Shown: positions 55,173 through 64,000 of the stretch, piece after piece
Position numbering within the stretch: position 1 is the stretch's first letter
Layout: every line of letters starts with the position of its first letter
Source: Leptoclinus maculatus
Lineage: Eukaryota; Chordata; Actinopteri; Perciformes; Stichaeidae
Direction of reading: 5' to 3'
Length of the DNA: 64,000 nt
Assembly (NCBI GenBank): GCA_032191485.1
Contig: JAVDOI010000073.1
Location: 457,035-521,034 of the forward strand
Program-made: the position numbers and the translations under genes
The notes under the pieces: model-generated
What the model was told of the DNA's origin: nothing
Seen by the model: only the letters and a program-made list of their open reading frames with translations
Databases searched by the model: none

Positions 55173-55221
<49 letters not shown>

Positions 55222-55320
55222 GAGGTCGTCTTTTCTTTCTGAGCACTGACAGAAACACTTTATTAAACTTATATCTGAATATTCATTAGCCTGTGACACA
55301 CACACACACACACACACACA
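54960..55320. repeat. duplicated segment with (CA)n tracts
   Basis: A segment containing CTGAGGTCGTCTTTTCTTTC and GAATATTCATTAGCCTGTGA plus a (CA)n tract occurs twice in tandem (55097-55173 and 55219-55297), with (CA)n tracts between and after. Confidence 0.9.
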
Positions 55321-55627
55321 GTTGGAGTGACGACTGACTTGTTGTAAAATGAAATAATTAGTTCTAAATGAAATTGAAATATTGAAATAAATTCCTTATA
55401 AAACCTGAATGTGTTTGATTGGTGTGTCGATGATGTCGTCGTGTCGATGATGTTGCGTCGATGATGTCGTCGTGTGACGTGTGTTGAGAAGGGGACACTT
55501 TTAACTGTAACACCGCTGAACATCTGAACAGACAGATTTAAATTGATAACAGCACAAAGGAGCTAGCATGCTAAGCTAACTACCTGGGCTCACCTTCCTC
55601 CTCATTGGTCGACGCTGGAGATTAAAG

Positions 55628-56807
55628 CAGTGGCGGGCCGTGCATTTTATACCTGGGCCTTCACTGCTGAAATACCACCTCATAACCTCATGATGGCGCC
55701 ACAGCTACGGTTATTATTCGTTTCTAGGGCTGTAACTATAAACGTATTCGTATTAAACCGTTCGGTACGAGGCTTACAAACCGAACAATACGTTTGAATA
55801 ATACTAGTGCATTTGGAAAATGCAGAAGCTTAAATTGTAGGAAATATAATGTTTTCTGAGCTCACTAGGAGACAACGGGCTGTGTGACCTCTGAACCCGG
55901 AACAAAAAAAACAACAACAAAAGCAGCTGGGGCTCCACAAGTGTTCTGAGAGGCTACGCTAACTAGCTTCACGGGAAAACAAGAGCAGCAACACGCATTC
56001 TGCTACACAATCAAGGGCCATTCAGATATTAGATGTAAAAAAACGAACCACTTGACTTACCAAATGCTGATCACATCCTCCTTTCTTTGTTGACAAAGAG
56101 TTTCATCCCACGGTTAAATCCCAACTCACAAATCCGTTTCTCCTCCTTCAGTCATTGAGTGTTAAAAAACAAAGCTAGGTTAAAAAAATAAATAATCTAC
56201 ACCAAGCAAAATGCATAAAATATCATAATTTCTTCCATATCTTTCAATTTGAACTCTCACTACTCAGACTAAGCCGCTGCTGTAAATTTTGTTTCACAAT
56301 AGTCACGTGCTCCCTCACTGACCAATCACAGCACACGCTGCACCTCACTGCAGAGCTGCTCCTGGAAACTGAGCTGCATGTTAATGCTGACGTAGTTGTA
56401 GGCCAGCTAGCAGGCTCTGACACTCAAAGAATACGCCCAACATGTCAAACTAAAGATCTGATTGGTTGAAGACTATGACAATCAACAATATCGTCCCCAT
56501 TCACTTAAACTGCACATGGATTCACTTGTGAGTCTGCAGGCCTCGGGCCTCTCTTCTACCTAGAGACACAGAGGTGAAATCTGATTGGATAAAAGCTCTA
56601 CTTAAAACAAGCTGCACTGGAAGCAGAGCAACTGAGGAAGACAGTAGCTGTGCAATGAGAAAATAAGATAATGGGAAAATATGATATATAAATTATAATA
56701 CATGTAGTGTATTTAAGAAAAATTATTAAATTATCAAATAGTTATAACTTTGTGATTCTGTTTAGGCCAGCAGAGAAGGCTTTGAAGGCCCTGACGGCCC
56801 ACCACTG
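55628..56807. mobile_element. hAT-type element, copy 2, with 8-bp target duplication
   Basis: Ends are CAGTGGCGGGCCGT (55628) and ACGGCCCACCACTG (to 56807), flanked on both sides by GATTAAAG (55620-55627 and 56808-56815), an 8-bp target duplication diagnostic of hAT transposition. No transposase is recognisable. A terminal piece of another hAT family (GGGCTGTAACTATAAACG, 55722 onward) is nested in its left part. Confidence 0.92.
55722..56010 (+). mobile_element. nested ZBED-type hAT fragment
   Basis: AGGGCTGTAACTATAAACGT, then ACCGTTCGGTACGAGG, then GCATTTGGAAAATGCAGAAG matches, in the opposite orientation, the terminal 150 bases of the relic at 1240-1741. Only the terminal noncoding part is clear; the 3' limit is approximate. 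Confidence 0.7.
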
Positions 56808-56815
56808 GATTAAAG

Positions 56816-57240
56816 TATAGTATAATATAATTAAAGTGAAGAGTGTAGATGACTGCTGTGCTCTGATTGGTCATTAGAGGAGCAGGAAGCTGTTGCAGTG
56901 CATTCTGGGACTTTGAGTATCAGCGGTTGCTCGTGTGTAATAACAGACATGATGTTTTATAAGTTTCACTCAGCAACTTCAGACTTCCTGAACGGAGATT
57001 TACTGTCAGCCCTCTGCATTGGAACATACCACTTAAAAGAACAACGTCCTGAAAACAATGTTCAACAAAACAAAAGTGTCAAAGAGCAGCTGAAAAATGT
57101 TAAAGCTGTGATCCTCAGTAAGGTTAACAAGGTAGCCGTAGTACGTCACGAACCAACCATCTGGAACCTAGAACGCCTAAACAGGAACCTCTGAGGACAG
57201 TCCACTTCCTGTAGTCCATTACCCAGTGATGTTCTTTCCT
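56816..57240. other. unique sequence, no supported gene
   Basis: A 98-codon plus-strand frame (56898-57194) has no recognisable domain and no clear coding signature; I treat it as chance. Confidence 0.4.
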
Positions 57241-57244
57241 GTGA

Positions 57245-57556
57245 ACAAGTCTGATCAAACCCTAAGGGAAGGGAGAGGTGCTGTGAGTCTGATCAAACCC
57301 TAAGGGAAGGGAGAGGTGCTGTGAGTCTGATCAAACCCTAAGGGAAGGGAGAGGTGCTGTGAGTCTGATCAAACCCTAAGGGAAGGGAGAGGTGCTGTGA
57401 GTCTGATCAAACCCTAAGGGAAGGGAGAGGTGCTGTGAGTCTGATCAAACCCTAAGGGAAGGGAGAGGTGCTGTGAGTCTGATCAAACCCTAAGGGAAGG
57501 GAGAGGTGCTGTGAGTCTGATCAAACCCTAAGGGAAGGGAGAGGTGCTGTGAGTCT
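57245..57556. repeat. 38-bp tandem repeat, 8 copies
   Basis: GTGAGTCTGATCAAACCCTA + AGGGAAGGGAGAGGTGCT, virtually identical in all copies, so a recent expansion. It abuts the G2E3-like fragment. Confidence 0.95.
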
Positions 57557-57559
57557 GCC

Positions 57560-58325
57560 TCTGAGGTCACATACTTGACTTACATCCTCTTGGTCCTGGG
57601 CCTTCTGGGTACTGAGGTAAGTAATTGATGATCTTTCGTGATGTTGCTTGTAGCTCTTCATAGATTGCTGCAATCCCGTTCAGCTCTGCTCTAACAGGTG
57701 TAAGCATGTTGCTCCACTGTTCAATCACAAAAGCAGGCTCTTGAATCACTCTTTGGTGAGATTCAAGATTTGCTCAATGCCGTCTGTTGTTGGGAGCCTC
57801 CGGCTGTTGTGAATATCCATGATTTCCAACAATTCTTCGAGGTCAACACCTTCAAAATCTGAACGACACGATTCAAAGATCGCTCGCTCGCTCAGACTCC
57901 GACACACACTTGAAAAAGCAGTTTACAAGATCGCCCTCCACAAAGCCCAGAACTGCTCCAGGAGTACAGGTGCAGTCAAATGTGATTATTCTTCCTACGC
58001 TTTCCCATTCTTGTTTACCAAAATCATGACGTAGGTGTGGCACTTTGAAGGCATTTCCCATAGTGCACTGCTCGTGAAAGTCATTCCAAAACTCTGACAG
58101 TACATCCCTCAACACACCACCATCATCCACAGACATTTCAAGCTTTCCATCAGTTCCATCGTCCTCCGAGATACTTTCCTCAGAAAACACTTCAACGAGT
58201 TCTCTGAGAATCTGTCCACGATGAAGAACAATCATGTTCTTCACTCTCTCTCTGTGACTGGCTTGTTCCTGCAACACCTCCATGGAGGGAGGCCCGGTCT
58301 GATCAAGACTAGAGCACTCCATCCC
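57560..58325 (-). pseudogene. G2E3/HECT-like gene fragment, frameshifted
   Basis: The minus strand reads RERVKNMIVLHRGQILRELV, GGVLRDVLSEFWNDFHEQCT, KVPHLRHDFGKQEWESVGRI, then after a small duplication (about 4 bases, near 57888) FEGVDLEELLEIMDIHNSRR, and after another shift near 57753 VIQEPAFVIEQWSNMLTPVR. This pattern resembles the multicopy fish genes annotated as G2/M-phase-specific E3 ubiquitin ligase-like (part upstream of and into HECT). At least two frameshifts and no start or stop context support a dead copy. The assignment is from memory of the family. Confidence 0.6.
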
Positions 58326-58494
58326 AGAGATGCTTTCTGTGTGACGCCACTATCCTCTAACGTCCACATGGTGTAATGTGTCATGTTGTGGCAAAGCAGC
58401 TGCATCAGTTGAGTCGACTGTGGTGTGTGTGTGTGTGTGTGTGTGTTGGGGGTTGTAGTTCCGTTCCAAAGCTAAGGGAATCTATGGCCGTTCA

Positions 58495-58580
58495 TCTCAG
58501 TTCATCTCAGTTCATCTCAGTTCATCTCAGTTCATCTCAGTTCATCTCAGTTCATCTCAGTTCATCTCAGTTCATCTCAG
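58495..58580. repeat. 10-bp TTCATCTCAG repeat, 9 copies
   Basis: Nine perfect copies of TTCATCTCAG. Confidence 0.97.
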
Positions 58581-58680
58581 GTGTTAGTGTTCTAGAAGGA
58601 GAGTTTCAGTTAAAGGGACTCATCTGATGAATCCTGAAGTTAAGGAGCCTCAACCTGGTCCACGCTTCTTTGTTCACCAG

Positions 58681-58766
58681 CTGCTCCCGGGATCAGCACA
58701 CCTCCAGTAAGGTCTGGTCCTCCAGAGAGCTCCGTGTCTCCAGCCGTTCTCCTCCATGAAGCTTTG
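58681..58766 (+). other. possible orphan exon
   Basis: TTCACCAG acceptor-like sequence, an open 86-base stretch (APGISTPPVRSGPPESSVSP then AVLLHEAL) and GTGAGT donor. No neighbouring exon could be linked, and its position between dlg4 and tfr2 is unexplained. Confidence 0.2.
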
Positions 58767-59029
58767 GTGAGTTGATCAGCTCACAGTCTAATTCACAGCC
58801 TCTCTTTCCTGAGGTTGGAAAAGTGTTTCTGTTCTGCTACAGCTCCTGATGATGTCACTCATACTGCACTTCCTGTCTGACTGAAGGTCAAAGGTCAAAG
58901 AGGTCAAAGAGATCAAAGAGAACTGCTTTAGGAGTAAATTCAATATTTAATAAGTACTTTTACAAGTCTGTTGATATAAAGACAGAATGATGTCATCATC
59001 TACTCTTCATCAGTGTTAGGAAGTAGTAG

Positions 59030-59715
59030 TGTGTACTAGTGTGTACTAGTGTGTATCCGTGTGTACTAGTGTGTATCAGTGTGTACTAGTGTGTACTAGT
59101 GTGTATCAGTGTGTACTAGTGTGTACTAGTGTGTACTAGTGTGTATCAGTGTGTACTAGTGTGTACTAGTGTGTACTAGTGTGTACTAGTGTGTATCAGT
59201 GTGTACTAGTGTGTATCAGTGTGTACTAGTGTGTATCAGTGTGTACTAGTGTGTATCACTGTGTACTAGTGTGTATCAGTGTGTACTAGTGTGTACTAGT
59301 GTGTATCAGTGTGTACTAGTGTGTACTAGTGTGTATCAGTGTGTACTAGTGTGTATCAGTGTGTACTAGTGTGTACTAGTGTGTATCAGTGTGTACTAGT
59401 GTGTATCAGTGTGTACTAGTGTGTACTAGTGTGTACTAGTGTGTATCCGTGTGTATCAGTGTGTACTAGTGTGTACTAGTGTGTACTAGTGTGTACTAGT
59501 GTGTATCCATGTGTACTAGTGTGTATCAGTGTGTACTAGTGTGTACTAGTGTGTATCAGTGTATACTAGTGTGTATCAGTGTATACTAGTGTGTATCCGT
59601 GTGTACTAGTGTGTATCAGTGTGTACTAGTGTGTACTAGTGTGTATCAGTGTGTACTAGTGTGTATCAGTGTGTACTAGTGTGTATCAGTGTGTACTAGT
59701 GTGTACTAGTGTGTA
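59030..59715. repeat. 10-bp GTGTACTAGT / GTGTATCAGT array, about 68 units
   Basis: Strict 10-base period with two unit types in irregular order. It abuts the tfr2 terminal exon array and supplies the sequence after the last copy of the DVW codons on the minus strand. Confidence 0.97.
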
Positions 59716-60230
59716 TTCTCCACACGTCCCCCCCCTCGGGGCCTTAGCGGCCCCCTGTAGTAGTGTGTAGTAGAGTGTGTGTTGTGTACACGTCCCCCCT
59801 CGGGGCCTTAGCGGCCCCCTGTAGTAGTGTGTAGTAGAGTGTGTGTTGTGTACACGTCCCCCCTCGGGGCCTTAGCGGCCCCCTGTAGTAGTGTGTAGTA
59901 GAGTGTGTGTTGTGTACACGTCCCCCCCCCGGGCCTTAGCGGCCCCCTGTAGTAGTGTGTAGTAGTGTGTGTGTTGTGTACACGTCCCCCTGTAGTAGTG
60001 TGTAGTAGAGTGTGTGTTGTGTACACGTCCCCCCCCTCGGGGCCTTAGCGGCCCCCTGTAGTAGTGTGTAGTAGTGTGTGTGTTGTGTACACGTCCCCCT
60101 GTAGTAGTGTGTAGTAGAGTGTGTGTTGTGTACACGTCCCCCCTCGGGGCCTTAGCGGCCCCCTGTAGTAGTGTGTAGTAGAGTGTGTGTTGTGTACACG
60201 TCCCCCCTCAGGGCGTTGGCGGCCCCCTGT
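59716..60230 (-). repeat. 64-bp array copied from the tfr2 terminal exon
   Basis: On the minus strand each unit contains CTACAGGGGGCCGCTAAGGC, CCCGAGGGGGGACGTGTACA and CAACACACACTCTACTACAC. The seed is the last tfr2 exon (CTACAGGGGGCCGCCAACGC + CCTGAGGGGGGACGTG, encoding LQGAANALRGDV). About seven or eight units, some shortened. The farthest copy (59715-59735) reads GACGTGTGGAGAATA, recalling the expected DVWNI codons. Confidence 0.92.
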
Positions 60231-62256
60231 AGCGTCCAGGTGAAGAAGGCGAGTTGTCGTCTGAAGCGTTTCTCGTCGAAGCGTTCGGGGTCAGAGGTCA
60301 GGAGGCTCAGGTGCTCACTGAGCGCGCTCAGAGTGAGGTCACCACGACCGTGGATCACATGACGGAACGGCGTCTCTACCACGGACACGTACTGAGACAG
60401 GAAGTAGTACTCCACCTGTATACACAGGGTACACAGAGCAGTATCAGTACCAGTGTTTGTAGTACTTGTACCCTCACGATGCGTGTGTTGTAGTACTAGT
60501 GTTTGTAGTACTTGTACCCTCATGATGCGTGTTGTAGTACTAGTGTTTGTAGTACTTGTACCCTCATGATGCATGTTGAAGAAGTGTTTGTAGTACTTGT
60601 ACCCTCATGATGTGTGTGTTGTAGTACTAGTGTTTGTAGTACTTGTACCCTCATGATGCGTGTTGTAGTACTAGTGTTTGTAGTACTTGTACCCTCATGA
60701 TGCGTGTTGTAGTACTAGTGTTTGTAGTACTTGTACCCTCATGATGCGTGTTGTAGTACTAGTGTTTGTAGTACTTGTACCCTCATGATGCGTGCTGTAG
60801 TACTAGTGTTTGTAGTACTTGTACCCTCATGATGCGTGCTGTAGTACTAGTGTTAGTAGTACTTGTACCCTCATGATGCGTGCTGTAGTACTAGTGTTTG
60901 TAGTACTTGTACCCTCATGATGCGTGCTGTAGTACTAGTGTTTGTAGTACTTGTACCCTCATGATGCGTGCTGTAGTACTAGTGTTTGTAGTACTTGTAC
61001 CCTCATGATGCGTGCTGTAGTACTAGTGTTTGTAGTACTTGTACCCTCATGATGCGTGCTGTAGTACTAGTGTTTGTAGTACTTGTACCCTCATGATGCG
61101 TGTTGTAGTACTAGTGTTTGTAGTACTTGTACCCTCATGATGCGTGCTGTAGTACTAGTGTTTGTAGTACTTGTACCCTCATGATGCGTGCTGTAGTACT
61201 AGTGTTTGTAGTACTTGTACCCTCATGATGTGTGTTGTAGTACTAGTGTTTGTAGTACTTGTACCCTCATGATGTGTGTTGTAGTACTAGTGTTTGTAGT
61301 ACTTGTACCCTCATGATGCGTGTGTTGTAGTACTAGTGTTTGTAGTACTTGTACCCTCATGATGCGTGCTGTAGTACTAGTGTTTGTAGTACTTGTACCC
61401 TCATGATGCGTGCTGTAGTACTAGTGTTTGTAGTACTTGTACCCTCATGATGTGTGTTGTAGTACTAGTGTTTGTAGTACTTGTACCCTCATGATGCGTG
61501 CTGTAGTACTAGTGTTTGTAGTACTTGTACCCTCATGATGCGTGCTGTAGTACTAGTGTTTGTAGTACTTGTACCCTCATGATGTGTGTTGTAGTACTAG
61601 TGTTTGTAGTACTTGTACCCTCATGATGCGTGTGTTGTAGTAGCGGGCGGCGGTCGGGTCGTGCAGGTCGCTGTACTCGATGGCTCTCTGCAGCGTCTCG
61701 GCTGCTCGGCTGTAATCTCCTCTGGCGCTGAAAACCCAGTGAGGAGACAAACCTCTGGACTGAAGACAGAGACACGTTGTTAGGACCCTGTAATATATAC
61801 TTCATATGTATACATATACACATATATATATATATAGGACCGCCTACCTGCAGCTCAGCAGAGTGCTTGTTGAGCTGAGCGCTGAGCTGCAGCACCGTGT
61901 GAGCGTAGGAAGTGATGCGTAGCGGCAGGATGCTGTCGTGGGCCAATCGCAGCACCATCTCCCCCACCAGCTCCCCTAAGCTCCGCCCCGTGACCCCCAG
62001 ACGACCACCCAGCACCTCCTGCAGGCGGGAGGCGCTGTCCAGCGGCGTGTTGACGAACGGGTACGCTCGCTGCTGGACGGACAGACAGACAGACAGACGG
62101 ATCACACACACAAACAGGTGATGAGTGCTCGTTGTACGCGGTGGCGTGGTGAGTTCAAGAACACGGCTTACCTCAGCAAATCTGAGCTCCATCGCTGGAA
62201 CTCCTGCAAACGCTGTGAAACTGTACGCTGCACTGTTCAGAAACAAGGGCTTGATA
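60152..62256 (-). CDS. tfr2: transferrin receptor 2, 3' exons (C-terminal part)
   Basis: Exons in transcript order are 62256-62172 (IKPLFLNSAAYSFTAFAGVP..), 62072-61848 (QRAYPFVNTPLDSASRLQEV..MVLRLAHDSILPL..LNKHSAELQ), 61759-61619 (SRGLSPHWVFSARGDYSRAA..YYNTRIMR) and 60415-60152 (VEYYFLSQYVSVVETPFRHV..GRGDLTLSALSEHL..RRQLAFFTWTLQGAANAL). Phases match throughout. They correspond to the last part of the protease-like domain and the helical dimerisation domain of TFR2, a type II membrane iron sensor that binds holotransferrin and HFE and controls hepcidin in the liver. Expected ending is GDVWNIDNNF; here the frame reads GDVYTTHTLLHTTTGGR and stops at 60152, because the exon end is replaced by a tandem array. 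Upstream exons lie beyond the window. Confidence 0.93.
60425..61635 (-). repeat. 44-bp array of duplicated exon end plus 5' splice site in the last tfr2 intron, about 26 copies
   Basis: The exon ends AACACACGCATCATGAGG|GTACAAGTAC. The intron consists of about 26 copies of this junction: on the minus strand CGCATCATGAGGGTACAAGT + ACTACAAACACTAGTACTACAACA. Each unit repeats the last codons (R-I-M-R) and the GTACAAGT donor. Variants are few (CGCATC/CACATC, GCACGC/ACACGC). Confidence 0.96.
62073..62171. other. short tfr2 intron with GACAGACAGACA tract
   Basis: A 99-base intron; its branch/pyrimidine region on the minus strand is GTCTGTCTGTCTGTCCGTCC followed by AG. Confidence 0.85.
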
Positions 62257-62756
62257 CTGAGGAGGAGAGTTCAATTCATGAATCAATGTTCTTCACATGA
62301 TTTTAAATTGATTTGCAGATATCGATGATGTCGTGTGTCTCACATCCTCCAGCTGCCTCCCTCTCTCTCCGCCTGGCTGTAGATGCTCTGACCTGCATGT
62401 TTCGGATGCTCCACCTTTTAACACATCAACACCCGGGAAACATCTGGATCAAACAGCTTCACTACATCCCGTCACATGTTGTGACCATTTCTACATGTGT
62501 CAAACAATCACTAAAATAAGGGAAAATGGCGACATTTTGACCTTTTTTGCCTGTTTTGGGGACTTTAACTTGCAGCCATGGCAACCAAATGTTGGTCAGT
62601 TGATCTCTATGAGCGTATCTTTGAATTTAAAAAGTTTTCATGAATCTATCTTCATTAACAATATGAAAAAAATAATAAGAAATTGTCCCAATTGTCCCTC
62701 TGCCATTTGGGACAATTTTTGCCATTTGGCCTCCATGACCCCCCCAAAACAAATGT
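62257..62756. other. upstream tfr2 intron sequence, no exon seen
   Basis: Unique AT-rich sequence. No further tfr2 exon could be recognised, so this intron probably extends past the repeat element and out of the window. Confidence 0.5.
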
Positions 62757-64000
62757 CAGATGTCACGGGGCATGGTGAAGGACTCAAGTGCAGACCAGGC
62801 AGAGTAGCGTGCAAACGAATATTTATTTAACAAACAACACAGGAAACTCACAGGACATAACAGGGGATCCACGGACAAGACAGGAGACGAAGGGGATAAT
62901 CCAGCAGGAACGGGCAGGCAGACGGGAAAACCGGGAACAGGACGGGAAAACCGGGCAGGAAGGCATGAAGCACATGGGGTAATGATCTGGCGACGAGTGA
63001 CTGAGAGGCAGGAGTTTAAGTAGTGACTGAAACAGGTGAGCAGGTGAGAGTAGGGAGCTTGTGCTGTGGCTGGATCCAACCCGCCACAGGGCTCCGGGGG
63101 ACGGGCAGGAGGGCGCTCGGACGGGAAGGAAGAATCCGGACACAGGACCTCGGGTGGGCGACCTGACTGCCGGAGTTGCTCTGGACCCAGGAGCTCGGGC
63201 GGACGGCCCGACGGGCAGAAGGGCTCAGGACACAGGATCTCGGGCGGGCGACCTGACTGCCGGAGTTGCTCTGGACCCAGGAGCTCGGGCGGACGGCCCG
63301 ACGGGCAGAAGGGCTCAGGACACAGGATCTCGGGCGGGCGACCTGACTGCCGGAGTTGCTCTGGACCCAGGAGCTCGGGCGGACGGCCCGACGGGCAGAA
63401 GGGCTCAGGACACAGGATCTCGGGCGGGCGACCTGACTGCCGGAGTTGCTCTGGACCCAGGCCCGACGGGCAGAAGGGCTCAAGACCCAGGATCTCGGGT
63501 GGGCCGGACTGGGAACACTGCAGCTCAGGCCGGGGCTCAGGGGAGCCGGACTGGGGAGACTGGGGCTCAGGGGAGCCGGACTGGGGAGGCTGGGGATCAG
63601 CCGGGGAACAGGTCTCCAGAGGCTGGGGATCAGCCGGGGAACAGGTTTCCAGAGGCTGGGGATCAGCCGGGGAACAGGTCTCCAGAGGCTGGGGGTCAGC
63701 CGGGGAACAGGTCTCCAGAGGCTGGGGGTCAGCCGGGGAACAGGTCTCCAGAGGCTGGGGGTCAGCCGGGGAACAGGTCTCCAGAGGCTGGGGGTCAGGA
63801 ACTGGAGATCGCTGGCATTCGGCAGCGGGGTCAGGAACTGGAGAGCGCTGGCATTCGGCAGCGGGGTCAGGAACTGGAGAGCGCTGGCATTCGGCAGCGG
63901 GTTCAGGAACTGGAGAGCGCTAGCATTCGGCAGCGGGGTCAGGAACTGGAGAGCGCTGGCATTCGGCAGCGGGGTCAGGAACTGGAGAGCGCTGGCATTC
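62757..64000. mobile_element. repeat element with nested 90-bp and 36-bp tandem repeats (cut by window end)
   Basis: From TGTCACGGGGCATGGTGAAG onward the sequence looks like a dispersed fish repeat (ACTCAAGTGCAGACCAGGCA, AATATTTATTTAACAAACAA, GCTGTGGCTGGATCCAACCC). It continues into a 90-bp tandem unit (CTCGGGCGGACGGCCCGACG..., about 4 copies, 63100-63480), then 36-bp units with GGGGATCAGCCGGGGAACAG (63590-63790) and 36-bp units with AACTGGAGAGCGCTGGCATT (63800-64000). High GC, with long open frames (GGRPDCRSCSGPRSSGGRPD) because the periods are multiples of three. Superfamily not determined; the other end is outside the window. Confidence 0.6.

Noticed and set aside
56898..57194. 98-codon plus-strand frame between dlg4 and the G2E3-like fragment
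   Set aside because: No recognisable motif, no conserved neighbours and ordinary composition; chance length.
63016..63923. Long frames on both strands near the window end (GGRPDCRSCSGPRSSGGRPD and antisense)
   Set aside because: The 90- and 36-bp repeat periods are multiples of three and GC-rich, so frames stay open without coding function.

Overview
The window looks like nuclear DNA of a teleost fish: intron-containing vertebrate genes, Tc1, hAT/ZBED and tRNA-SINE relics, very long (CA)n tracts, and an extreme load of tandem repeats that fill most introns. I identified genes by translating exons and comparing them with family members I know; no database search was possible.

Layout. (1) 1-5 kb: a 69-bp satellite, a hAT/ZBED relic and a 1.8-kb 10/11-bp minisatellite, leading to a plus-strand gene (5069-10334) that encodes a secreted, Ser/Asp-rich, 722-residue protein resembling the secretory calcium-binding phosphoproteins (SCPP). 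Its first coding intron carries a decayed Tc1 transposon. (2) 12.9-14.4 kb: small phase-0 exons of a second SCPP-like gene, also plus strand. (3) 15170-18472, minus strand: complete mepce (7SK snRNA methylphosphate capping enzyme), seven coding exons that join to 616 residues with no frame break. (4) 20817-52689, plus strand: dlg4 (PSD-95), with an L27 first-exon set, the palmitoylated MDCLCIVTTK first exon, a third candidate first exon, and PDZ1, PDZ2, PDZ3, SH3 and guanylate-kinase exons. (5) 57.5-58.3 kb: broken G2E3/HECT-like fragment. (6) 60152-62256, minus strand: the 3' exons of tfr2 (transferrin receptor 2), whose upstream exons lie beyond the window. (7) 62757-64000: a repeat element with 90-bp and 36-bp internal tandem repeats. 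mepce and tfr2 are also neighbours on human 7q22, which agrees with both identifications.

The most interesting theme is the origin of several minisatellites. The array in the dlg4 intron after the main PDZ3 exon (about 70 copies) and the array in the last tfr2 intron (about 26 copies) are both made of units that span an exon-intron junction, so every unit carries a copy of the exon end plus the 5' splice site. The tfr2 terminal exon is itself tandemly copied and the expected C-terminus is replaced. The minisatellite inside the Tc1 relic grew from the codons for the transposase C-terminus. Other arrays directly abut splice acceptors, several dlg4 acceptors have (GT)n in place of a pyrimidine tract, and one intron carries about 15 regularly spaced AATAAA hexamers just before the guanylate-kinase exons.

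Quality caution: a 200-N gap lies in a 6.7-kb 35-bp array. Downstream of it the repeat units show many single-base indels, and a conserved dlg4 exon there has a one-base insertion, so local sequence errors are likely between roughly 32.4 and 38.3 kb.
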